Shown: positions 28,865 through 38,191 of the stretch, piece after piece
Layout: every line of letters starts with the position of its first letter
How positions within the stretch are numbered: the first letter of the stretch is position 1
From: JAXHMB01 sp034521755
GTDB taxonomy: Bacteria; Bacteroidota; Rhodothermia; Balneolales; Balneolaceae
Direction: 5' to 3'
Length of the DNA: 64,000 bases
Assembly (NCBI GenBank): GCA_034521755.1
Contig: JAXHMB010000003.1
Coordinates: 744,001 to 808,000 of the forward strand
Program-made: the position numbers and the translations under genes
The notes under the pieces: generated by a model
The model's input: only the letters and a program-made list of their open reading frames with translations
Databases searched by the model: none
Told to the model about the DNA's origin: nothing

Positions 28865-28949
28865 AGTTAACTGCTTCTGCATCAAGGCAAAAAGTGAAAG
28901 GGTTTCCCTTCTGACGTTTCACCTTTCACTTTTGCCTTTGCTTAACAAG
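28865..28949. repeat. Imperfect inverted repeat between rsmA and ald
   Basis: GGCAAAAAGTGAAAGG (28885-28900) pairs with CCTTTCACTTTTGCC (28922-28936) with one bulge, and GTTAA/TTAAC flank the arms. It lies between divergent genes, so it is not a terminator of either. It looks like one of the dispersed palindromic repeats of this genome. Confidence 0.5.
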
Positions 28950-29000
28950 CTTGCATAAATTACCTTATTTATCATACTCATTAAATAGCAGGGTAGATAT

Positions 29001-30215
29001 ATGGATATCACTCCACTGGAGACCGAACAAATCGGGATAAAAACCCTTGAAAAACGGCTCATGAAGTCGAAATCAAAGGTATCGCTTAAAATTGGATTGC
29101 CAAAAGAAATATCCAATGATGAGCGCCGTATTTCCCTCACTCCGGGAGGCGTTTCGGTACTCAAAGCCAACGGGCACGAAGTGTTTATTGAAAAGGGCGC
29201 CGGGGATGAAGCAAACTTCACCGATACCGAATATGCCGATGCTGGCGCCGAGATGGCCTATGGCCCTGATGAGCTATACAAAAAATCAGAAATGATTGTG
29301 AAAGTAGCGCCCCCTGATAGGGTTGAATTTGAACTATTGCAGCAAAACCAGATACTGCTCTCCGCCCTCCACCTTGGCAATACTACCGAAGAGCTGATGA
29401 AGATTCTGATTAAAAAGGGCATCACCGCTATCGGGTATGAATTTATTAAAGGAGAGGATAAAGAATTTCCGATCGTCCGAATGATGCATGAAATTACCGG
29501 ATCTATGGCGGTACAAATTGCCGCTCACTATCTCGAGAAAAGCGATGGCGGACAGGGGATCATGCTGGGCGGTATATCGGGCATTCCTCCGGCGACGGTA
29601 GTTATTTTGGGAGCGGGCATCACCGCCGAATACGCTGCGCGCACTGCCCTCGGCTACGGCGCCCAGGTATTTGTAATGGATAATGATCTGGCAAAGCTTC
29701 GCCACCTTGAAAATGCACTCGACCGGCGCATCATTACGGCCACCGCCAACTACCAGTATTTATCCTCAGCACTGCAGTATGCCGATGTTATTATTGGCGC
29801 CGCCATGTTTGAAGGGGAACGCGCCCCGGTATGGGTCAGCGACACGATGGTAGCCAATATGAAATCGGGCAGCGTCATTGTGGATACCGTCATTGATCAG
29901 GGCGGCTGCGTGGCCACCAGCCGGGCCACTACCCATTCAAATCCTACCTATATGAAGCACGATGTAATTCACTACTGCGTACCAAATATCCCGTCAAATG
30001 TAGCACGTACAGCCACTTATGCACTTAATAATGTGCTGGTGCCCTATCTTTTAGCCATTGGAGATGCGGGCGGCATTCAGCAATGCTTGTGGTCGAACAC
30101 AGCTCTGAGAAATGGTACGTACGTGTACAAAAAACACCTCACCAAAAAGGCGCTTTCAGAAATATACGATATGCCCTACCGTGAAATAGAAATGCTTATC
30201 GCCAGCCAAATTTGA
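29001..30215 (+). CDS. ald: Alanine dehydrogenase
   Basis: NAD-dependent interconversion of alanine and pyruvate plus ammonia, in the cytosol. The AlaDH/PNT N-terminal domain (IGLPKEISNDERRISLTPGGV, later EFPIVRMMHEITGSMAVQIAA) and the NAD-binding Rossmann domain (VVILGAGITAEYAARTALGYG) are complete. At 404 residues it is about 30 longer than typical Ald. The extra residues are a polar N-terminus, and a later start at the internal Met of LMKSKSK (about residue 21) would give a more usual length. Some related proteins are transhydrogenase alpha subunits, but no beta subunit is adjacent. Confidence 0.88.
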   Translation: MDITPLETEQIGIKTLEKRLMKSKSKVSLKIGLPKEISNDERRISLTPGGVSVLKANGHEVFIEKGAGDEANFTDTEYADAGAEMAYGPDELYKKSEMIVKVAPPDRVEFELLQQNQILLSALHLGNTTEELMKILIKKGITAIGYEFIKGEDKEFPIVRMMHEITGSMAVQIAAHYLEKSDGGQGIMLGGISGIPPATVVILGAGITAEYAARTALGYGAQVFVMDNDLAKLRHLENALDRRIITATANYQYLSSALQYADVIIGAAMFEGERAPVWVSDTMVANMKSGSVIVDTVIDQGGCVATSRATTHSNPTYMKHDVIHYCVPNIPSNVARTATYALNNVLVPYLLAIGDAGGIQQCLWSNTALRNGTYVYKKHLTKKALSEIYDMPYREIEMLIASQI

Positions 30216-30263
30216 TGCTGGATGCTTGACGCCGGAAACTAGTGTACTCAAGACTCACTACTC

Positions 30264-30635
30264 ATGACTAAAAGTGAACTCAGTTCCAAAAACTACAAAC
30301 GCATCTCGGTCATCAACTGGATACTCACCGTACCGTTGATCATACTCTTTGGGTGGCCCTACTTGTTCATGGCAGACTTTTTCAACCTGAACGTAACACT
30401 GGCTTATATGGGGGCTTTCCTGTTTGCTACTCCTTTTATGCTTACCATCTTACACGGACATGTGACGATGGCACTCGGCGCCGCCCACCGGCATTTGTAT
30501 TATCAATGGATGGAAGAAAACTCCCTCACCTATGGACTCCTTTTCCACCCCATGTTTATCAGTACCCGCTTTAGGCTGATTTTAGTGATTGTCAGCTTAA
30601 TTTTGCTGGTCGGTGGCTGGCTTATCAAATTCTAA
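30264..30635 (+). CDS. Hypothetical membrane protein
   Basis: Unrecognised family. The 123 residues include three hydrophobic segments (about 17-35, 43-64 and 101-121) with a short loop HGHVTMALGAAHRHLYYQWM between the second and third that is rich in His and aromatics. It follows ald after 48 bases that contain repeat-like text (TGCTGGATGCTTGACGCC, ACTCACTACTCATGACT), so cotranscription is uncertain and the start may be within a repeat. Confidence 0.6.
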   Translation: MTKSELSSKNYKRISVINWILTVPLIILFGWPYLFMADFFNLNVTLAYMGAFLFATPFMLTILHGHVTMALGAAHRHLYYQWMEENSLTYGLLFHPMFISTRFRLILVIVSLILLVGGWLIKF

Positions 30636-30687
30636 TACCGCTATTTGTAGAATATACTTTGCATTACCTAGCGTCCCATGCAGTTCA

Positions 30688-32589
30688 TTAATATGCCTGT
30701 CCGCGTTTTACTTCTTCTACAGCTTCGGGATTCAGCAGCGTAGAAATATCTCCCATATCATCTGTTTCACCGGCTGCTACTTTACGGAGTATGCGACGCA
30801 TAATTTTCCCTGATCGTGTCTTAGGGAGGTCAGAGACAATCTGGAATTTATCCGCTTTGGCAATGGGACTAATAATTTTGGTGATTAAGTCATTGACTTC
30901 CTTCTTAAAAGCTTCGGGGTCTTCAATCCCATCATCACAAATGGCAAAAGCATATACTCCTTCTCCTTTTATATCGTGAGGATAACCAACTACTGCTGAC
31001 TCTACTACTTTCTTGTGTTCATCAATAGCATTTTCTATTTCTGCCGTACCCAGGCGGTGACCCGATACATTCAGCACATCATCCACACGGCCTGTAATGC
31101 GATAGTAACCATCTGAATCGCGTCGGCAGCCATCCCCGGTTAAGTAATATCCGGGATATTTATTGAAATAAGTTTTCATATAACGCTCATGGTTGCCCCA
31201 TATACCGCGCGTCATTCCGGGCCACGGCTGCTTGATCACCAGGTTACCCTGTGCCTCGATTTCTGTAATCTCGTTGCCGTCATCATCCATAAGCGCAGGC
31301 TCAATACCGGGCAGGGGGAGCGTTGCAAAACCGGGTTTGGTTGGCGTAATACCGGCCAGCGGTGATATCATCATGCCGCCCGTTTCTGTCTGCCACCAGG
31401 TATCCACAATAGGACAATTACCATTACCTATCTTCTCATCATACCAGTGCCATGCTTCTTCATTGATGGGTTCACCTACGGTTCCCAGTACTTTCAGTGA
31501 GCTTAAATCATGCTTGGTTACATGCTCAATATCTTCTTTCATCAATGCCCGAATGGCAGTAGGTGCTGTGTAAAAATGGGTGACTCCATATTTTTCACAT
31601 ACCTTCCACAAACGCCCCGCATCAGGATACATAGGCGTACTTTCAAAAATGACGCCTGTCACAGCATTCAACAGCGGACCGTAAATGATATACGAGTGAC
31701 CGGTAATCCATCCCGCATCGGCGGTACACCAGTACACATCATCCTCATCATTAATTTGAAATACGTTGCGCAGACTGTAGCTGGTATAAATCATATAGCC
31801 GCCACAGGTATGCACCTGCCCTTTGGGTTTTCCGGTAGATCCTGAAGTGTAGAGAATAAAAAGTGGGTCTTCAGCGTCCATAGGAACAGCTTTGTGCTCA
31901 GTGTTCGCTCCATCCATCAGGTCATGCCACCATTCATCGCGACCTTCTTCCCAGTTAATGTCGTTACCTACACGCTTGCACACAATTACGTTTTCTATAG
32001 TGGGACAGTTTTGAAGCGCTTCATCAGAAATCTCTTTAAGAGGAACCAGCTTGGTACCACGCTCCAGTCCATCGTTGGTAATAAGCATCTTGGCATCACA
32101 ATCCTGAATGCGATCAGCCAGCGACTGTGCTGAAAATCCAGCAAAAACAATAGAATGTACGGCTCCAATTCGAGCGCAGGCCAGCGTAGCAATAGCAATT
32201 TCAGGTGTCATTGCCATATAAATCGCTACACGGTCTCCTTTTCCGATGCCTTTGGATTCCAACACGTTGGCAAATTTGCAGACTTCTTCGTGCAGCTCTT
32301 CATAAGTGAGAGATCGCTTCTCATCATCCAGTTCATTTGGCTCAAAATAGAAGGCTACCTTATCGCCGTGCTCATCCAGATGACGATCCAGACAGTTCTC
32401 AGTGATATTGACTTTGCCGCCTTCAAACCATTTAATATTGCCTTCCTTCATACTGCCGCTGTGCACTTCGTCCCACTCTTCGTGCCAGTCAAAAGTTTCG
32501 GCATATTCAGCCCAGAAGCTTTCTTTATCAGTGATGCTTTTTTGATACACTTCCTTGTATTCGTCAAATGATTGAATCGTAAATCCCAT
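30688..32589 (-). CDS. acs: Acetyl-CoA synthetase (acetate-CoA ligase)
   Basis: AMP-forming enzyme activating acetate via acetyl-adenylate, 633 residues. The adenylation P-loop is YTSGSTGKPKG; other landmarks are DVYWCTADAGWITGHSY, the A5 region VDTWWQTETGGMMISP and YYLTGDGCRRDSDGYYRITGR (split by normal spacing). The C-terminal PKTRSGKIMRRILRK carries the catalytic lysine that is acetylation-controlled in known Acs. Monocistronic, with a pseudogene upstream. Confidence 0.97.
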   Translation of the reverse strand: MGFTIQSFDEYKEVYQKSITDKESFWAEYAETFDWHEEWDEVHSGSMKEGNIKWFEGGKVNITENCLDRHLDEHGDKVAFYFEPNELDDEKRSLTYEELHEEVCKFANVLESKGIGKGDRVAIYMAMTPEIAIATLACARIGAVHSIVFAGFSAQSLADRIQDCDAKMLITNDGLERGTKLVPLKEISDEALQNCPTIENVIVCKRVGNDINWEEGRDEWWHDLMDGANTEHKAVPMDAEDPLFILYTSGSTGKPKGQVHTCGGYMIYTSYSLRNVFQINDEDDVYWCTADAGWITGHSYIIYGPLLNAVTGVIFESTPMYPDAGRLWKVCEKYGVTHFYTAPTAIRALMKEDIEHVTKHDLSSLKVLGTVGEPINEEAWHWYDEKIGNGNCPIVDTWWQTETGGMMISPLAGITPTKPGFATLPLPGIEPALMDDDGNEITEIEAQGNLVIKQPWPGMTRGIWGNHERYMKTYFNKYPGYYLTGDGCRRDSDGYYRITGRVDDVLNVSGHRLGTAEIENAIDEHKKVVESAVVGYPHDIKGEGVYAFAICDDGIEDPEAFKKEVNDLITKIISPIAKADKFQIVSDLPKTRSGKIMRRILRKVAAGETDDMGDISTLLNPEAVEEVKRGQAY

Positions 32590-32766
32590 AACTCTAGTAT
32601 TTAATTACAGTTGACACCTAATATTTAATTGATGACTTCTAAATAAATCAAATTTCCTTGTTCTTTAAAATTCTTATTCATGTAACGTTTCAGAAAGATT
32701 TATGCTAAATGATTAGTGAGAAATTCCTGTTACTATCTGTTACTGAAATAAATTCTTTCTCACGGA

Positions 32767-33084
32767 ATGAACAAGAACGCCGGAAAAACAATTGAAAACT
32801 GGTTTGACCAACAAGGTTCGAAAGCCTTTGATTATCAGCGTGAAGTCTGGAAAGCGGTAGTAAATGGCAAAAAAGGAATTCTCCCTAGCCGGAGCATTTC
32901 AGCCGCATCTATTTTGTACCCATCAATGCCCTTGAATTGATAGAGGCAGCTATATAAAGACGCCGCAATTAATAAAACAGCACCCTAAAGCCGAGATCCC
33001 GTTCTAAAGCCCTATGATGTGCTTGTTCAACACCTTGTAGCACTGGGCATTTCGGATGGGTTTGAGCTTGTTTATGGAGAAAAC
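32767..33084 (+). pseudogene. Remnant of a ligase-associated DEXH-box (Lhr-like) helicase gene
   Basis: The first part reads MNKNAGKTIENWFDQQG and on through FDYQREVWKAVVNGKKGIL, the N-terminus of ligase-associated DNA-damage helicases just before the Walker A motif. The rest of that motif is missing. Two further pieces follow in shifted frames: RIYFVPINALELIEAA and KPYDVLVQHLVALGISDGF, both typical of the later part of the same family. An intact gene would exceed 2 kb, so a large internal deletion plus frameshifts have left about 320 bases. No ligase gene is adjacent. Identification is by eye but three pieces in the right order agree. Confidence 0.72.
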
Positions 33085-33264
33085 GTAAAATTAGCAATCA
33101 GTTTACAAATATAGGGTCCGGCATTGATTCTTCAGGGAGGTTTCCTGCTTGTTTTTGATGCTATTTTATATGCTGTTCACAATTCACACAGCCAGACTTT
33201 ACATAACTTGCTTAATAATATTAGTATCACAGGAAATCAGCTCAATATCTCTATTCTACTGTAA

Positions 33265-33831
33265 TCAGCGGTCCCACTTCCTCTTAAAACAGTGATGCAA
33301 ACGGCTAATAATGCGTGATTTCTTCGTCCGTACATTTGCTCCGGTAATCTTAAAGTGCTTGCTGGCCTGCTTTGTGGTTGCATCGGGCTTATCAATAAAA
33401 TACTCTATAAAACGACGGGACTTATCCTGTAATTCTTCCAAACATTCAGCCAAAATACGCTCTCGGTCCTGATCAAGCAGGTTTTCTATTTGCTGGGCAG
33501 GCTTCATAATATAATCCGGATCGTCATCTTCAGCTGACTGAAAACGATGTTGATGCTTGCTATACCTAAGATATTCATTTCTACAAGCCCTCAACAAATA
33601 ACTGAAGATATATTTCTCTTTTCGAATGTTATCCTGAATTATTTGCTCATATACGTTTAGAAAAGCCTGATGAATACATTCCTCAGCTTCTTTTTCTTCA
33701 GCATTCATCGTAACCTGCAGGTAGTCCTTGAGTCTGGGCAAAAGCTCTTTTAACAGCTCATTTGCTTTGCCCTGCTCATTTTCCTGAAGCGCAAATACTA
33801 ATTCCGAATAATCTAATCGTTTGGTGCTCAA
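33265..33831 (-). CDS. ECF-like RNA polymerase sigma-70 factor
   Basis: A 188-residue protein of two-domain sigma factor layout. The N-terminal half (about 25-90) has region 2 features: acidic helix ECIHQAFLNVYEQI and the aromatic/basic SYLLRACRNEYLRYSKH. The C-terminal half (about 125-185) is a region 4 helix-turn-helix: LEELQDKSRRFIEYF, then ATTKQASKHFKITGANVRTKKSR. The motifs diverge from standard ECF families. It is divergent from a tandem lipoprotein pair and a TPR-CHAT gene, and a membrane TPR protein with an anti-sigma-like start closes the locus. I infer a signalling module. Confidence 0.82.
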   Translation of the reverse strand: MSTKRLDYSELVFALQENEQGKANELLKELLPRLKDYLQVTMNAEEKEAEECIHQAFLNVYEQIIQDNIRKEKYIFSYLLRACRNEYLRYSKHQHRFQSAEDDDPDYIMKPAQQIENLLDQDRERILAECLEELQDKSRRFIEYFIDKPDATTKQASKHFKITGANVRTKKSRIISRLHHCFKRKWDR

Positions 33832-34292
33832 TGGTTAAGAAAGCCTTCGTATTGTAGATAAGTGAGATATTAAATTGTTGTTTAAGTCTAACTCACTGCA
33901 AAATGGATTAATAAATATATAAGTCTGCGGGTATCATCCAAAGAAGAATAAACATTATTTTACAGCGGCTGTTGGACAATAAAAGCAATCTTGCCTATAT
34001 CTAAAAAGGTTTTATATTCATTTAATAAAATTATCATTAATAAATTTACATGTTATACTATATATTTTTTAAAATCGAAAAATATGTATATTCATATAAC
34101 TAATTAAAAAGTTATTTACGATTTTTGTTACAAAAAAATTTTCTGGGTCTTTTTACTCAGACAAGCATTTATTTTGTAACATTTATCATTCAAAAGACTC
34201 TTTATATCGGGGTATGGTATTACTGTCTTTAGAAATATCACTCTCAAAACAACTTAAAATAACACAACTAATAATATAACAGGTACACTATT
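33832..34292. other. AT-rich divergent intergenic region
   Basis: No gene is seen in these 461 bases between the sigma factor and the first small lipoprotein. It is very AT-rich. GTTACAAAAAAA (34127-34138) recurs upstream of the GH3 gene at 39210. A regulatory role is plausible but not shown. Confidence 0.4.
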
Positions 34293-34496
34293 ATGAAATC
34301 GCTCTCTACTAAATTACTCGCTATCACTTGCATTTTCGCTCTTGCCACCGGATGCGCTTCGGTCACCGATGCCGGACTGGACCAACAAGAACCACAGGTT
34401 CAGCAGGTAACGCCTCCGAACGCTGACCAGGGATTCGGCACCGACAACGATAATAGCATGGATCCGATTCGAGATGAACCGATCCTCGACTAAATA
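34293..34496 (+). CDS. Small predicted lipoprotein, copy 1
   Basis: A 66-residue lipoprotein of unknown function. Basic start MKSLSTK, hydrophobic segment, and lipobox ALATGC with the modifiable Cys at residue 21. The mature part is short, acidic and disordered-looking (Gln/Pro/Asp-rich, ending DPIRDEPILD). A near-identical copy follows 253 bases later, and both share the leader CAGGTACACTATT just before the ATG. Both sit between a sigma factor and a TPR-CHAT gene, so they may be targets of that sigma factor. Confidence 0.8.
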
Positions 34497-34545
34497 ATCT
34501 ATCATTACACTCTCTTAACCACTAAAATTATACAGGTACACTATT

Positions 34546-34710
34546 ATGAAATCGCTCTCTACTAAATTACTCGCTATCACTTGCATTTTCGCTCTCGCTA
34601 CCGGATGCGCTTCGGTCACCGATGCCGGACTGGACCAACAAGAACCACAGGTTCAGCAGGTAACGCCTCCGAACGCTGACCAGGGATTCGGCACCGACAA
34701 CGGTCAATAG
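34546..34710 (+). CDS. Small predicted lipoprotein, copy 2 (frameshifted near the end)
   Basis: The second copy of the tandem lipoprotein gene. The first 53 codons match copy 1 except for two synonymous changes (in ALA: CTT GCC to CTC GCT). An extra base near 34704 then brings in an early TAG, so the product is 54 residues, ending TDNGQ. Without that base the frame would continue SMDPIVDEPILD to a stop at 34745, parallel to copy 1. The signal and lipobox are intact, so the short form could still be exported and lipidated. Confidence 0.7.
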   Translation: MKSLSTKLLAITCIFALATGCASVTDAGLDQQEPQVQQVTPPNADQGFGTDNGQ

Positions 34711-34905
34711 CATGGATCCGATCGTGGATGAACCTATCCTCGACTAATTAAAAACGTAAATCTGCCAGGCGGCCCAGTTCCCTGTTTCAAAAATCATCTA
34801 CAGAGTACTGGCCCGGTACCAAATATCGGGTTGAATTACTATTTCAATCCAAATGCAAGATTTGTAGATTACTATAGCTTGTATCTATAAATCTAGGTAC
34901 CTCAT

Positions 34906-37900
34906 ATGTATTTACTTATCATTGTTTTGGGTCTTTTTTCGTTACCTGAAGCAGCTCCGGATACTTCTGTTGCTGTACAGGGTGAAAAACAGGCACAGAT
35001 ATATATCAACAATATAGAATCAGACAGGAATACCTATTCCAACCTGTGGGCGCTAAGCGTTTTGAGTAAAAGCAGCACAGCTAATGGTAAATACATAGCA
35101 AAATACTTAGCTAACAGTCGCTTTAATAAACAAATATATGACCATTTCCGGGACACCAGCCTGTCCCATCATCAGCTTTTGAGGAGACTCACTTTTGATA
35201 TCGGTTCTCCTCAATTGCTAATAGCCACATTATTAAGCACCGATGACCGAGAGGATAAAAGAAAAACTGTTTCTCAGTTTGAAAACAAATTTAGCCTAAA
35301 TTCCAGCCAGGAAATAAATTATCGGGAGATTGTTGATGCTATAACTTCCGGGGATAACATTAACTCAAGCTTAGTGCCGGTAAATCAAGAACCTTTTATC
35401 CACTTTATCCTTTTCTACGAAGGAGCCGGTTATCTGAAATCAGAGTTCATTTCTAAATTTGCGGATTTCTGGAATGAGGTTGGTTTTAAAAGTACTAGCT
35501 CTAATCTTACACATTCTTTTCTTTCAGCTGCCCTTGTTCGTGCTAACTTTATTCTAAAATTGCATGAAAAAAACCTTCAGCTTTATTCACAAATAATGGA
35601 AGATAAACTGCTTCCCAATTCCTCTTATCGATTAAACCTTTATCGGGCATTAGACTATTCCATATACCGGCTTGGATACTATGATAAGAGTTTAAATATT
35701 TCTAGAAATTTCACAGTCCCTCTAGCAGCTTATCTTGGCAGAGAAGATATCAAACTAAATGCTCTAAAAAATCAGGCTGTCAGTCTATATAACATTGGAA
35801 AAATTGAAGAGTCCAGGGATATTAATCTTAGAGTACTGCAAGAAGCTGAAGAAAAAAATATTCCGATCAATAAATCCAGTCTATATAATAATCTGGGTAT
35901 AGGATATTGGATGAGTGGTAAGTTCAATAAATACCTGGAATGGCAATTTAAATCTTTGGAGATTGCAGAAGAAGAAAATAATATTTCCCATCAATTAAGC
36001 ATTCTCAAAAATCTTTATGTCTATTATGTAAATATAAAAGAAAATGACGCAGCATTACGCTATTTAAATAGAGCTAAAAAGATCTCTGCTAATATGAATA
36101 ATGAAGAAGAACTTGCTAAAGTTTTTATTTCAGCTGGAGAATTTCAACGTGATGTTAAAAATGACTTTAGTTTAGCACTCGAGAACTTTGAAAAAGCTGA
36201 TTCTCTTTTGGGAGAAAATGCAAACTTTACATTTCAAAAGAGTCTTTTATTTCAGAAGGCAAAACTATATAGAAAACATCAAAACTATGATAAAGCCCTA
36301 TCATTTTTTAAAAAAATTCAAGAACTACATCAAAGAACGAGAAAATCCATAGTAGCTATTTAGATGCATTAGTAGATGAGGCTGGGATCTATCTCCAAAC
36401 CAATCAAATATATTTAGCAAAAGAAATAATTAAGAACATACAAAAAGGCTCTCTTGATCAATCTACTTTCATTCAAATTGTAAAAGCAAAAACTGTAGAG
36501 GCGAATTATTTATCGCGTACGGGTAACTATGAAAGAGCCTATGAAATACTGCAGCCTGTTATTGAACAAGTGATACCACGTGCCAAGGCAAGTACAAGTG
36601 TAGAATCAGGATTCTGGAATATTGAGCCTGAATACCTGGAAGCCTTTGACGTAATGGTTGACCTGCTTATCAAAACCAACCGGAATGAGGAGGCCATAGA
36701 AACGCTTGATAAGCTTAAGACAATTAATGATCCCGCCCTGTACCGGAACCCGATGGTAAAGTCCAGCTTGCTTAATGAGGCCGAACTTACCCAATATCAA
36801 CGATTGACGAATGAACTGGATGCGCTTCGCCGACAACAACTGGTAGCTTCTGATGAGCGAAAACCCATCATTAAAAGAAGAATAGACCGGTTAAACATTC
36901 AAAAACAAGCCCTGGATCAAAAAATATCCAAGCTTACAACTAATCAGTCTGTCTCTCTTAATGATATTCAGCACCGACTTAGCGGTTCTGAAGTTGTTCT
37001 GCATATCACTGAACTTAATGACTGGTATTATATAGGCAAGGTCACTAAACGCAGTACAGAGATTAACAAAGTGCGGCTTGATTCAACCAATCGGTCTCTC
37101 TTTAAAGATGCCATTACGAATCTTTCAAACGGTAATACAAATCTTAATCAACTATATAAAATTTCTAACCTGTTAGAGCTTGGTGAGCTTCCAAAATGGA
37201 TTACAACCATTACTATTGTTCCGGATAGCTATTTATTTGAACTTCCCATTGATATCCTTCCTCTTGAACGACCTGCGGAAGAATACAGCTATGGTGAGGC
37301 CACTTATTTTGTTGAACGGTTTAACACGCATTATGTAACCTCTATAAACGATTTTATTGCAGATACAAAGTCAAATGCAGACTATGCGTTTGGTTTTGCG
37401 GGATATGGTCTCTCAACCTTTGATGATAATAAAAACAAAAACCTGGTCCCCCTTCCCTTCGCCAAAAGTGAGGTTAATAACATTGCAGCTAATCTTAGCA
37501 GCCTGAAAAACCGTAAAGCTTTTATAGATGAAGAATCATCAGAGTCAGCTTTTAAAGCTTCCGCTCCCCATGCAAGAATCCTACACCTGGCCACCCATAG
37601 TGAAATCTCTGAACAGGACCCGCTTTATTCAACTCTTTATATGAGCTCGAAAAGCGACAGCTCTGATACCGATTTCCCGGGACAAATTTTTGCTTATGAA
37701 CTGTTTGAGCTGAATCTTAATAATGAAATGATTATGCTCAATTCCTGCGAATCGGGATCAGGGTCCTATCTGCAGGGAACCGGTATTATGGGTATCAGCC
37801 GGGCATTAAGGTATGCAGGAGCTAAATCATTGGTTCTTAACCTTTGGTCTGTTAATGATATGATGGCATCAGAATTCGCTATTAAATTCTATGATTACTT

Positions 37901-38129
37901 AAATCAGGGTAAATCAAAAACAGAAGCATTGCAGCTTACCAAGGTTCACTTCATCAAAGAAAAGAATGCAAATCCTCATTTCTGGGGACCCTATATGCTG
38001 ATTGGCGATAAGTCTCCAATTATTGAACCTTATGAGAAAGCCAATTTCTATTTCGCGGCTTCCTTTATGCTTTACTTTGTACTTTTCGTAGCCTTCTCCT
38101 TATTTAAGCGACAAAGCCAGTTAAAATAA
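34906..38129 (+). pseudogene. TPR-CHAT domain membrane-anchored protein, interrupted by one frameshift
   Basis: Two frames make one gene. The first (34906-36363) has a signal-like N-terminus and helical tetratricopeptide-type repeats (YNNLGIGYWMSGKFNKYLEW, LRYLNRAKKISANMNN). The second continues with more repeats and ends in a CHAT caspase-fold domain: His in ARILHLATHSE and Cys in LNSCESGSG form the expected dyad, followed by GTGIMGISRALRYAGAKSL. A final hydrophobic helix (FYFAASFMLYFVLFVAFSLF) should anchor it in the membrane. One A missing at 36332-36334 accounts for the break; restoring it gives HQKNEKIHSSYLD and about 1074 residues. The GTG at 36570 is therefore not a true start. Substrate unknown; it may act on the neighbouring sigma/anti-sigma pair. 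Confidence 0.85.
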
Positions 38130-38137
38130 TTGCCAAT

Positions 38138-38173
38138 AAAAAAAGGCTCTGAAATAAATTCCAGAGCCTAAAA
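38138..38173 (-). terminator. Terminator of the membrane TPR gene
   Basis: On the minus strand AGGCTCTG-N10-CAGAGCCT is followed by eight T residues. It lies between the convergent TPR-CHAT and membrane TPR genes and serves the minus-strand gene best. Confidence 0.85.
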
Positions 38174-38191
38174 AGTATAAAACTGTTCAAG

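Noticed and set aside
36570..38129. Independent CHAT protein gene starting at GTG 36570
   Set aside because: The frame is open and coding-like upstream to about 36335, directly continuing the TPR frame, so this is the second part of one frameshifted gene.
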